From Tridacna crocea (lineage: Eukaryota > Mollusca > Bivalvia > Cardiida > Cardiidae), in NCBI GenBank assembly GCA_943736015.1, contig OX031072.1, positions 10,195,501-10,259,500 on the forward strand: a DNA stretch of 64,000 bases. Reading direction: 5' to 3'. The first letter of the stretch is position 1; the number at the start of each line of letters is the position of its first letter. Shown here one piece after another: positions 1 to 10,009 of this stretch. Both the position numbers and the translations under genes were made by a program. The notes under the pieces are model-generated. The model ran no database searches, had not been told where the DNA came from, and was given only the letters and a program-made list of their open reading frames with translations.

Positions 1-192
1 CAACCCTGAAAGCCTTCTGAAAACATTGTAGGAAAAGGAGAAAATGCTGGTTACCAGCATTTTCTCCTTTTCCCACAATGTTTTCTACCCTTCACAGAAC
101 AAATTTCAAATTTTCAGTCACGTTTGTTTTGTCGTCTGCAAATGCTTTGGATTTGGACAAATCCAAAATATTGTCGTTTGGTAATGAGTTAA
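1..192. repeat. Hairpin TTAA MITE, cut by window start
   Basis: The copy shows the family's central palindrome (GGAGAAAATGCTGGTTACC and its mirror) and ends GGTAATGAGTTAA. The left end lies beyond the window. Confidence 0.85.
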
Positions 193-236
193 GCCCCCTT
201 TTGTCAGAGCAAAGGTCATTTGGTTTAGCTATTTAA

Positions 237-773
237 ACGACCAACCCCTCACTTAACATCTGAAATTGCGTCTCTTATTGGATGTATCTGTAGTTTTTAT
301 TTGTTTATAAAGAAAACTATTTTTAGTTGTTTTAATCAGTTATTACAAAGAATAATGACTAACGACCAATCAATCTAGTCAGATCATTTTAACCCTTTCC
401 CAAATGACAAATTTTAGACTCTTCCAAATTGAAAGAGTTTGCAGACGACAATTTCAACTTTCATAACAATGGCAGGAAAGTATCCGAAGGGGCAGAAAAC
501 ACTGTGGGAAAAGGAGAAATTGCTCGTTACGAGCAATTTCTCCTTTTCCCACAGTGTTTTCAAAAGACTTGTACTGCAAACAGGTAAAAACAAGGGCTTG
601 TTTTGGAGGGTTACACGACCAACCCCTCACTTAACATCTGCAATTACGTCTCTTATTGGATGTATCTGTAGTTTTTATTTGTTTATAAAGAAAACTATTT
701 TTAGTTGCTTTAATCAGTTACTACATAAAATTACGACTAACGGCAAATCAATCTAATCAGATCACTTTAACCC
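237..773. repeat. Direct duplication around MITE copy (237-397 and 615-773)
   Basis: About 160 bases starting ACGACCAACCCCTCACTTAA recur after 378 bases with few differences. Both copies end in the flank of a hairpin MITE, so flank and element were duplicated together. Confidence 0.85.
389..613. repeat. Hairpin TTAA MITE, subfamily B
   Basis: The left end is TTAACCCTTTCCC and the palindrome centre is GCTCGTTACGAGC instead of GCTGGTTACCAGC. The right end is GGAGGGTTA, so one TTAA is worn. Confidence 0.85.
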
Positions 774-994
774 TTTACCAGACAATCCCTATTTTTCACA
801 ACTTAAAGGAAGAGGCCTTCTGAAAACATTGTGTGAAAAGGAGAAAATGCTGGTGACCAGCATTTTCTCCTTTTCCCACAATGCTTTCTACTCCTGTAAA
901 GACAACTTTCAATTTTAAGTAACATTTATTTTGTCGCCTGCAAATGCTTTCAATTTGGACAAGTCTAAAATTTTGTCGTTTGGTATAGAGTTAA
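767..994. repeat. Hairpin TTAA MITE, full length
   Basis: TTAA is present at both ends (767 and 991), with left terminus CCCTTTACC and right terminus GGTATAGAG and the central hairpin intact. Confidence 0.9.
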
Positions 995-1047
995 GGTATA
1001 TTGCAATTCAAAACGTGGACTTACCTACATATCACCTATTACGCTTA

Positions 1048-1276
1048 TTAACCCATTACCACACAATCCCTACTTTTGACTCCCCTGAGAAAGAAGCCTT
1101 TTGAAAACACTATGGGAAAAGGAGAAAATGCTGGTAACCAGCATTTTCTCCTTTTCCCACAGTGTTTTCTTTCCTTCCCAAAACAAATTTCTATTCTTTA
1201 GTCACCTTTATTTTGTCGTCTGCAAATGCTTTCATTTTGGACCAGTCTAAAATTTTCTCGTGTGGTAATGAGTTAA
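1048..1276. repeat. Hairpin TTAA MITE, full length
   Basis: TTAA is at 1048 and 1273. The termini are CCCATTACC and GGTAATGAG. It lies 236 bases before the first Ly6 exon. Confidence 0.9.
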
Positions 1277-1512
1277 AGAGCCTCTTTTCTTCGAATCAAA
1301 TCGTTATATTTCAACAAACTGTGAGGCGTGACTTGAAACGTGGTTGGTTAATATGTATTCATAATGCCAAGTATAATGTGGTCTTTGAACGAAACCTTTG
1401 TTCTTTCCTGGTGAGACATTATTATGTGACTTTTGCCTTTCTGATTGATGCATACTGTATGTAAGTTAGAATATGATTCCTATCCTTTAATGTTTTTTCC
1501 ATTCACTTTCAG

Positions 1513-1677
1513 CTGGACTACAATGCTTTCAGTGCTCCGCTACGTCAAACGAATCACCGTGTGTGACTGACGCGTCTGTACTGGTCAACACAAAAAACCA
1601 TGGAGGGCCGTTCAGTAAAAATTGCACGATTGAAAAAGACCAGAGGTTTTGTTTGATAGAAAGTTCCAATAGCAGAG
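1513..1677 (+). CDS. Ly6/LU gene, exon with cysteines 1-5
   Basis: The acceptor is a TTTCAG and the donor is AG|GTATTT. The exon enters with two bases of a split codon and leaves with one (phase 1). It encodes GLQCFQCSATSNESPC onwards to SSNSR. No partner signal-peptide exon with matching phase was found in the 1.5 kb upstream, which is filled with MITE copies. Confidence 0.8.
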
Positions 1678-2863
1678 GTATTTGATCTAATTATTCATGA
1701 ACTGAAACTATCCAACACTTTTCCAAACAATCCCTGGTTTTTAAGACCCTGAAAAAAGAGCCTTTCTGAAAACATCGAGGGAAAAGGAGAAAATGCCGTT
1801 AACCAGCATTTTTTTTTCCTTTTCCCACAGTGTTTTCAACCCTCCCAGGACAAATTTCAATTTTTGATTCAGCCCAATTCTGTCGTCTGCAAATGCTTTC
1901 AATTTGGACCAGTCTAAATTTTTGTCGTTTGTTAAAGAGTTAACTCTTTGGGAAATGAAAACAGAATTATTATTGATACATTGTTTTTCTCTAAACTAAA
2001 TAGGATTGTTGTGTACAGTGCCTCTTAGAACATCCAGTTCTAAGCGTATAGATAAGTGCATTGGGCAACATAGGTAAAAGTCTGAAAACAGCCTATAAAC
2101 CGAATCAATCCACGAACTAAACATCATGCCTCTTAACAACTGTTCAGAGAAATAGGCAAAACAATCACAGTCTGAAAAGATTAATTGCGTCTACATGTAT
2201 AAAGGTTAAAGTATGAACAGAGAAAAAATATAAATTTGGTGTCGCACTGAATGTAATTCTTAGTTCCAGATATCAGTGGTAATTCGGTTATACAGTATCG
2301 TTTTGTAATTCATTTTTGGCTTGGTCTTCCGGAATCGACCTCTTTCGATTGTGGCCCGTTAATTTCCAGAATACCAGTAATTTTTATACCATGGACTTGA
2401 CTAAGCAATCGTACGATATAGATCCAGGTTTACACCGGGCGTTTTTAAAAGCTTTGGACTATGATACTGAAGCGCTAAAAGGTTTGGGAAAGCTTGTCTG
2501 TCCTTGCACTCCATGCATTTAAGTATGTAATTTTCAGCTTTGATTTTAATGGTAAAAAAATTAGCACAATACATGTACATCCTTTTCTGTTTTGCTTTAG
2601 GTCATCTCACGACGTTTATAAGAGATTGCAGTGATGGAGAGACATTTTCATTTGACTCCATAAGCCGCTTACAGCATATTGCACCGACAAATCAAACCAC
2701 GTGCGCTACTTTTGGTACTTCCGGTACAGTTGTGTGTATCACACTGTGTTCTACCGACTTTTGTAACGGCCCTCAGACAGCTTCCGCCATTTCCAGCGAA
2801 CAGCACGTTTCAAGAATTTTATTTCTGCTATTGATATGTTATACTTTCTTTATAATAAACTAA
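1513..2863 (+). CDS. GPI-anchored Ly6/uPAR (LU) domain protein, 3' part
   Basis: Two exons (1513-1677 and 2601-2863) join in phase 1 and encode about 141 residues. Ten cysteines are visible in the LU (three-finger) pattern: a start LQCFQC, then SPC, KNC and RFC in the first exon, and RDC, TTC, VVC, TLC and the closing TDFCN in the second. After the last cysteine there is a short polar spacer and a hydrophobic C-terminus (ILFLLLICYTFF) ending at the stop, as in proteins processed for a GPI anchor. Two N-glycosylation sequons (NCT, NQT) are present. The family (Ly6, and quiver/sleepless in insects) acts at the cell surface, often as a channel or receptor modulator; which role applies here cannot be told. 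The first exon begins inside a codon, so a signal-peptide exon must lie upstream, probably outside the window. It could also be a plain secreted LU protein, but the tail favours a GPI anchor. Confidence 0.8.
1713..1943. repeat. Hairpin TTAA MITE in Ly6 intron
   Basis: The right end carries TTAA (1940) and the left end is eroded. The right hairpin arm has a T-run expansion. Confidence 0.85.
2601..2863 (+). CDS. Ly6/LU gene, terminal exon with cysteines 6-10 and GPI signal
   Basis: The acceptor TTTGCTTTAG is followed by two bases that complete a Gly codon with the preceding exon, then HLTTFIRDC. The exon carries the closing CSTDFCN motif and the hydrophobic GPI-attachment tail. An AATAAA at 2854-2859 overlaps the last coding codons, and further candidate poly(A) signals are ATTAAA at 2962 and AATAAA at 3041. 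Confidence 0.82.
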
Positions 2864-3069
2864 GCTTCAGCATAATACAACTACAAATTACGGCTTTGTT
2901 GGTATTTTTGTGAATTGAACTTGTTGAATCGAGGACAGCCTCAATATGACTAAATTTCCTAATTAAAGGGGAAGTAAAAAAAAAACAATACCAAGGTATT
3001 GACGGAATCTTTCATTACATAAATGACAATCATCGGCAAAAATAAAATCATTCAGTGAGTAATAGCATT

Positions 3070-3150
3070 ACGACGGTTTACTAAAAAAACCTCGTAACTA
3101 CAGACTGAAACAAGCTGTAGTTACGCGGTTTTTGAAGTAAACCGACAATG
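3070..3150. repeat. Small hairpin repeat, related to one at 51.3 kb
   Basis: CCTCGTAACTACAG and CTGTAGTTACGCGG face each other. A similar hairpin with the same flanks lies at 51285-51365. Confidence 0.6.
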
Positions 3151-3277
3151 AAGGGTTAAACCTTAAAGTATCTTTCAAGACAAGTTGTTTTCAAAAAGTG
3201 GTGCTTTTATCGCAAGTAAGATGACACCACTTTATGTTGTAAAGTAATAAAAGATAACTTTACACCAAAAATGCGAA

Positions 3278-3490
3278 ATCCTTTATCACACAATCCCGAG
3301 TCTAAACGAACCCAGGGAAACAGCCTGATGAAACCTTGTTGGTAAAGAAGAAAATGCTGGTAACCAGTATTTTCTTCTTTTCCAACAAGACTTTCTATTC
3401 CTTTTAAAAACAAAATTTAAATAACCACATTCATTTTGTCATCAGCAAAATGATGACATGTGTAAAATCTAGTCGTCTGGTAAAAGATCA
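3278..3490. repeat. Hairpin TTAA MITE, diverged
   Basis: The hairpin is retained with paired changes in both arms (CTTGTTGG and CCAACAAG; AAGAAGAAAA and TTTTCTTCTT). The ends are eroded. Confidence 0.8.
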
Positions 3491-3738
3491 AGCATATTAT
3501 GACATATACGTAGACATTATCATTTTACCATTTTGTCACGAGTTTGTGCCTTTGCCAAAATGTAGCATTTAACGATCGAAGACAGCAGCTATTGGATCAC
3601 GGTCTTCACCTTCCAATAATTTGAGAGGTTTTCTCGCCTTTTTCCGCAGTGGAGTCGTCCATTTCAATTACAGTGCAAACAAGTTACTAAAGCACTTTTA
3701 TCAACCCTTTACCAAACGATTCCGAGGACAGGAAAATT

Positions 3739-3866
3739 TTCTAACTCTTTACACAACGATAACATTTTAGACTAGCCCAAATTAAAACATTTGTAGTCAA
3801 CAATGTTTTTTTTTCTCTGTAAGATTAGAAAACAATGTGGGAAAAGTAGAAAATGATGGTTACCCG
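3739..3866. repeat. Left half of hairpin TTAA MITE
   Basis: The left part runs to the hairpin apex (ATGATGGTTACCC) and stops where a different foldback element begins. Confidence 0.75.
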
Positions 3867-4150
3867 AAAAAATCTACAGAGCGGGAGATTCGAGCCAGCG
3901 ACCCCTGTAATGCAGAGAGATGACCCTCCCCTACAAAATGACCCGGGTCATTTCTCTACGTAGAGAAATGGCCCCAGAAGTAATCTCACTACGTAGAAAA
4001 ATGATCCGGGTCAATATTCTATGTAGAGAAATGACCCCCTGGAGTAATTTCTCTGCGTAGGAAAATGACCGGGTCATTCCTCTACGTAGAGAAATGACCC
4101 ATGGGTCATTTTGTAGGGGAGGGTAGTTTCTCTGCGTTACACCTCCCTAT
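3867..4150. repeat. Foldback element built of CTACGTAGAGAAATGACC units
   Basis: AATGCAGAGA...CCTCCCCTACAAAATGACCC on the left is mirrored by GGGTCATTTTGTAGGGGAGG ... TCTCTGCGTTAC on the right. Between them lie four or five short palindromes around CTACGTAGAG. Its edge reads GGGAGATTCGAGCCAGCGAC, a tRNA-SINE-like piece. Confidence 0.75.
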
Positions 4151-4359
4151 ATTTTGGTCACGGACGCCGCTACCGTGTCTCAGTCTTACACAAGGAATTT
4201 CATAAAATAAAGATAGAATTTGTTACAAAACTGGATGAAAACTAGTAAAAACGCATCTTTAAAGAAAAAACGAATACGACAAAACGAATCGTTCATCATG
4301 AAACCATATGAAGACAACAAACTGAATTTACCCAAGACGATTGATATTAACTTTGAAAG

Positions 4360-4445
4360 GGTAGAAACATTGTGGAAAAAGTAGAAAACGTTGTTTTACC
4401 ATCGTTGTCTCCCTTTCACACATCCTTTTCAAAAGCCTCCGTCCT
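4360..4445. repeat. Worn core of hairpin TTAA MITE
   Basis: GGGTAGAAACATTGTGG and a decayed right arm up to TTTTCAAAAGCC are recognisable. Confidence 0.6.
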
Positions 4446-4601
4446 CATGATATTCTTTTAAAATTACAGACTGTGATGAAAACCAAGAGCAATTTCAACT
4501 GTATGGCTAGTTATAAAACCTTTACATGCTTGGTCTTAATGGACATGTGCCTTATTGTTATAAAGAGAGCACGCAGAAACATCAATCGATTGACTGGCGT
4601 T

Positions 4602-4831
4602 TTAACCCATTACCACACAATCCCTACTTTTGACGCCCTTGAGAAAGAAGCCTTTAGAAAATATTGTGGAAAAAGGAGAAAATGCTGGTAACCAGCATTT
4701 TCTCCTTTTTCCACAATGTTTTCTACCCTTCACAAAACTAATTTCAAAATTTTCAGTCACTTTCATTTTGTCGTCTGCAAATGCTTTCAATTTGGACAAG
4801 CCTACAATATTGTCGTTGGGTAATTGGTTAA
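4602..4831. repeat. Hairpin TTAA MITE, full length
   Basis: TTAA is at 4602 and 4828. The arms show a matched extra A/T (GGAAAAAGG paired with CCTTTTTCC). Confidence 0.9.
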
Positions 4832-5233
4832 ACTAAAGATTTTCAAGAATACATGTATATCAGTCATAGCACAGCAACAGCTCGTATTTTCATGTCTTTC
4901 TAGCGTTTTGCAAGAACTGGGTTGAGGGCTCTTGCCAACGGTCACGCCCATCCTGAATTGTTTCGGTTCAGGATAAAACCCATAACCCCTGGATCGGTAC
5001 CTAATCTTACCCCATAACAAGGAGCCACTGAGAACACCTTTGGGTAGAAAAGAGAGCAGCCTAAAAACATAGGCTTCGGACTCGTTTTTCAACCGCATCA
5101 CACCCCATTCTAGTGACAGATATTAATATCACACAGCACCAGTTGATTATTCTATTTATAGAACACAATACAATTTATTTGCTCCAATGTAAACAGCACA
5201 TTTTGCAAGACAACGAAAACTAGTTAATACAAT

Positions 5234-5650
5234 CACGGCGGGGAATCACGTGACACAACAACAACAACAATGACCGTTATTTGAAAAAATTCCCCGACTT
5301 CAGGTAAGAAAATCTTCAATAATTCCAGAGAAGGCGGAAGGACTCCAGGGATTTGCTTGATGTGTTAGATTTGTTAAACAACACCTAATAAAAAAGTTAT
5401 TGACGAGCAAACAAATTTTTTACCCTGGATAATTTGTTTGCTCGTCAATAACTTTTTTTATCAGGTGTTGTTTAAAAAATCTAACACATCAAGCAAATCC
5501 TCGGATACCTTCCGCCTTCTCTGCTTCAAACCAAATTCAAATCGGTCACGTATTAACGGAATTATTGAAGATTTTCTTACCTGAAGTTGGGGATTTTTTT
5601 CAAATAACGGTCATTGTTGTTGTTGTTGTGTCACGTGATTCCCCGCCGTG
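5234..5650. repeat. Long foldback MITE, copy 1, with 5-bp target duplication
   Basis: The termini are CACGGCGGGGAATCACGTG and its mirror, with arms of about 180-210 bases around a spacer reading TTTTTTACCCTGGAT. The flanks carry ACAAT on both sides (5229-5233 and 5651-5655). The left arm lacks 34 bases present in copy 2. Confidence 0.88.
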
Positions 5651-5738
5651 ACAATAGACAACGTTACTTTTGAAGCACGGCCTACTTGAAACTATTCAAC
5701 AGGAAAGGAGTAATAATTGTAGTCATTTATGAATTCGT

Positions 5739-5966
5739 TTAACTCATCACCAAACAACAAAATTGTCCGTTTGTCCAAATCGAAAGCAGTTGCAGACGAC
5801 AAAAGAAAAGTGACTGAAAATTTGAAAATTTATTTTGTGAAGGGTAGAAAACATTGTGGAAAAAGGAGAAAATGCTGGTTACCAGCATTTTCTCCTTTTC
5901 CCACAATGATTTCTTAAGGCTTCTTTCTCAGGAGCGTCAAAAGTAGGGATTGTGTGGTAAAAAGTC
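5739..5966. repeat. Hairpin TTAA MITE
   Basis: TTAA is at 5739, the hairpin is intact and the right terminus reads GTGTGGTAAAAAG. The copy lies between the two long foldback elements. Confidence 0.87.
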
Positions 5967-6002
5967 TATTTGTTATATTCCTGTTTCTTTGTTAGCTATT
6001 AA

Positions 6003-6453
6003 CACGGCGGGGAATCACGTGACACAACAACAACAACAATAACCGTTATTTGAAAAAATTCCCCGACTTCAGGTAAGAAAATCTTCAATAATTCCGTTAA
6101 TACATGACCGACTGGAATTTGGTTTGAAGCAGAGAAGGTGGAAGGACTCCAGGGATTTGCTTGATGTGTTAGAGTTTTTAAACAACACCTGATAAAAAAG
6201 TTATTGACGAGCAAACAAATTTTTTACCCTGGATAATTTGTTTGCTCGTCAATAACTTTTTTATCAGGTATTGTTTGAAAAATCTAACACATCAAGCAAA
6301 TCCCCGGAGTCCTTCCGCCTTCTCTGCTTCAAACCAAATTCAAATCGGTCATGTATTAACGGAATTATTGAAGATTTTCTTACCTGAAGTTGGGGAATTT
6401 TTTCAAATAACGGTCATTGTTGTTGTTATTGTGTCACGTGATTCCCCGCCGTG
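6003..6453. repeat. Long foldback MITE, copy 2, with 6-bp target duplication
   Basis: It has the same termini as the copy at 5234 and complete arms of about 210 bases. The flanks are TATTAA at 5997-6002 and 6454-6459. The open frame of about 70 codons seen on each strand is the same arm read twice. Confidence 0.88.
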
Positions 6454-6807
6454 TATTAACTATCAAGAACGGTAGGTATACAACTATACCTAGGACCTAA
6501 ATTATGTCTTTACAATTACACGATATATTTTGAGCAGAAGCAGCTGACGCAACAGGTGACGCAACGCTCCACATCATATCATCACTAGTGATGTTATTCA
6601 CTATGAAAAACTAAAAAAAAAAATACCCGAGAAATCCTAATAATTGACTGATAGGAATATAATAAAACTCCGTATTTATCTAGTATTGAATTACCTATTA
6701 ATCAAAAACAAGTTTGATTGAGACGTCCACGAATAGTTCCGTTGTCAGCCAAGGATAACCAACGTGAAATGAGGATAAACATTATCAAGTTATGCAGGAA
6801 TATATTG

Positions 6808-6900
6808 GAAAATATTGTAGGAAAACGAGAAAGTGCTCGTTACAAGCAATTTATCCTTACCCCACAATACTTTTAAAAGTACTTTGCCTCAGGGTGAAAA
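6808..6900. repeat. Worn hairpin TTAA MITE
   Basis: GAAAATATTGTAGGAAAACG, GTGCTCGTTACAAGC and CCTCAGGG are recognisable, and the termini are gone. Confidence 0.6.
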
Positions 6901-9417
6901 AGTGGTATGGTCGCAGTGTTTTTCACCAAGCCAGACATAGATCCTCTGCGGCAAAAAGTTGAAAAAGTTAGATTTGCTATAAATCAATTTAAAAAAAATA
7001 GATAAACAGATAAAGTCCTGGTTTAATCCCCGGTTACGTCAGAGTGTCCTTGGGCAAAATACTACAAAGCCTTGTACAAGCAAAATCAACGAAAAACAAG
7101 AGAAAAGGTCACTTGTTTGTTTGGACGAGTTTATTTTCCAATGGCTGGTAGTTTTACAAAAAAAAAAACTCATGAAGTTCAGTTCATTTTTTTCTAGTAT
7201 CCAGTGATCATTGAATTACCGATTTCACAGAAAGGAAGTAAATTACCGATCTGGTTATCGGAAAATCTATTGATTTGTTAAGAAATTAATTACATGAATA
7301 AAAGGTGTAATAAACATATTTTGATTTATAATCGTCATAAAAAAGTAAATCTGGATATTAAAAGCGCTTAGGAAAAAAAAATCGAAAAAAGGTAAGAAAG
7401 TATGTGTGTATGTGTTTTGTTGTTGTTGCAAACGTCGATTTGTTTTGTTGTTGTTGTTGTTGTTGGGTTTTTTTGGTATTTCCACCACGGATATTATTAT
7501 TATTATTACTAAAAGTACTATTACAGTTCACTCTCAGATTGTCCGAAATCTTATCATTTTCAATTGCAAGCAGTAACATAATTTGTATCATTAACATTAC
7601 CCTCGATTTGACCATCACACTGTTACTTCATAACTTTTTATCTTTTTCATTATTACGACAACAAAAACAACAGGAACAACAATTTCTTTGCTACTTCTTT
7701 GACTACTTTAACCGTCATTATTTTATTTTTTTTTTCAATTAAATACATCACGAATGGTTTTTCCCTGCAATGTAGTAAAGATATCTATTTTAATGGCCAA
7801 TGGTGAGAACTGTTACTTAGTTTTTGTGGTATTTGTCGAGGACAATACCACTATGAGTTCAAGATTGAATTTTGATAACCACGTACCTTATTTTGTGCAT
7901 AGCCGAAGGAAATAAACCCAGTTAAACTAATGTTTTCTCAGTTAAATGAGTTTTTTGGTAGCACTCAGATATGTTTGAAATGGCATATTAAAATACATTG
8001 GGCGAGGCCATAGATCGTTGAGAACCTTACTTTTGATTGAAAATAGCTTCTCTCGCTCATAGTCTTTTATTGGTGCAATGATACAAATTTGCCAATTGAC
8101 CCTGGGCTTTTTCGTTCCAAAACTAATTCCTTCCATGGTTTGTTCATCCTATGATTGCGCACTACTCGATTTGATTGCTTATGAATATCTATAGATCGAG
8201 GTAATTGACTGTAGTGTTGGAGATTAAATGTAAAAGGCTAAAGATATTTCAAAATTATAGTTTTTAGGAAAGAGCTTAATTTTGTTCGATATATCAACAG
8301 GGTTTTTCTCTCTATTCGTCATGCATCCTACTGCCAAGGGGCGTTACTCCTGCTTCCTCCTAATGGTCAAAGGGAAACCACTTATACAAAAATAAACCAA
8401 ACTTTGTCATGAGTACTCACCCTTCAACCGAAAAGGTATTCATTTGCTTAGTGGGTTGACTTTTAAGCCAATATTTTTAACAATGTGTCTCTTTTTCTTT
8501 TAAACTATTAATTCCACACAATGGGTTTCCTTGACAAATACCACTTCAGCGTTCTCAACGCTTTGATTGAAGTTGTGGCTCAACCCATTTGCCGCCCTTC
8601 TGGATTGTTTTCTTTTTTTAACAGTGTATCTACGACTCGTATACATAGTTTGGCTATAAAGTATTGTTAAATTATTATTACTATATAGTCACTATTAATA
8701 GCAAACCTTTTTTAACGGTGCTATCGGCTTGAAAGTTTTGATTTAACATATCTAGCAGTATAAGGGTTAAAATTGTATACCTATGTACATGACATGAACC
8801 AAATTTGCTTTCTGTGTTCTAAAGATGACAAACATAAAGCAGTTTGTTGCTGCCTAATAAAAAGACACGTAAAGGAACCAATCCGTGTTCTAACATAGAA
8901 GAGGTCTGTGGGATGATGTGACATACATGTAAACAGACGATGGCCAGTACTAATGCATGCCCCTTTGAAACAGGCAGGGGTATAGAAGGATCTACCCGTA
9001 ATCCTATGATGATGAATTATAGAATGGAAATATTATCGTTACCTGACGGTCTGGTTTTACTTTCAAGCTAACCAAAGCGACAAGAAGAAATGTTCTAGAG
9101 TCAAGGAAAGGAACATGTAATTTTCGTATATAATATAAAACGTTGAGAAAACGTAATCGTTTATATTCTCTAAGAATTTATTTGAAAGGGTGTTACGTGT
9201 TGTTTATACATGTGCGATAGCTAAAATACAGACTTGTGCCCGTGCCAAATTTAGCCACTTAACTAAGTACTGATCTATTGATTATTATCGATCTGTGTTT
9301 GTATTTTTCTCTCCCAAAAAGAGGACTGACTGAAAAGAAATATTGAATTTTTGTTTTGGTCGAAATTCAGCCCGAGACATAAGAAAAGATCTGGGTCCGC
9401 CTCTCACATCCACAAAC

Positions 9418-9454
<37 letters not shown>

Positions 9455-9455
9455 C
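9418..9455. repeat. CTAT tetranucleotide microsatellite
   Basis: About nine and a half perfect CTAT units. Confidence 0.97.
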
Positions 9456-10009
9456 TAAAACAAGAAAAGTTTAAGTCCTTATTTGTTTGTCTCTAGAGAT
9501 GTTTTACACTTGATAACATGTCAAATGTTCCGTTGTTCTCCTTTATTCTGTGAAATTTCTCGCCCAATTAGAACTCAGTCGGTTAGTTACAAGAACACCG
9601 CTATCTTTGTCTACTTCTAAGGATAGAATAAGGTGTGACATTTGTTGGCATTTAAGATAAAATCTATTTGAAACAAGCCAAACAGCGAGCCTCTATAGCC
9701 AGCTTTATGGCGTCCTTATGCACAAGTTAACAAAAGAAAATCTCTAAGTCCAATACATGTCGCATTCCTCTTTTCACATAATCAATAGTTCCCTGGAATT
9801 GTGAGTCAAAATAAGTAAGCAAAGTCATATAAGCAAACATGGTAATGCCCATGAATAAAATCCGATCTTTCTCTGAAAGAAGTACATGTATATAAAAAGG
9901 CATCAAAAGGAACCACTCAATCTCAAACGTGTAAAAGATTCGTATTTAGTATACTGCAATGAAAACAAAGGAGGTTAAGTGATTAATGCTTTTACTGTCC
10001 TCTCTGTTG

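Noticed and set aside
1162-1464. Signal-peptide exon for the Ly6 gene
   Set aside because: The frame is a MITE translation (the 'FSFLPKTNFYSLVTFILSSA' type recurs at many MITE copies) and gives no matching splice phase.
2316-2522. 68-codon open frame between the two Ly6 exons
   Set aside because: The flanking exons join perfectly in phase 1 to a full ten-cysteine LU domain without it, and it has no LU features, so it is treated as intron.
3870-4150. CRISPR-like array because of repeated CTACGTAGAGAAATGACC
   Set aside because: The units are palindromic, irregularly spaced and inside a larger inverted repeat, in a eukaryotic context.
5999-6475. Open frames of 71-77 codons on both strands
   Set aside because: They are the two arms of one foldback element read in opposite directions and have no domain.
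7267-7742. Gln/Asn-rich and Val/Leu-rich open frames
   Set aside because: They arise from GTT and ATT simple repeats (7.41-7.52 kb) in all frames.
7942-8136. 64-codon open frame on the minus strand
   Set aside because: It has no splice partner and no recognisable domain, and lies in AT-rich sequence without other coding signs.
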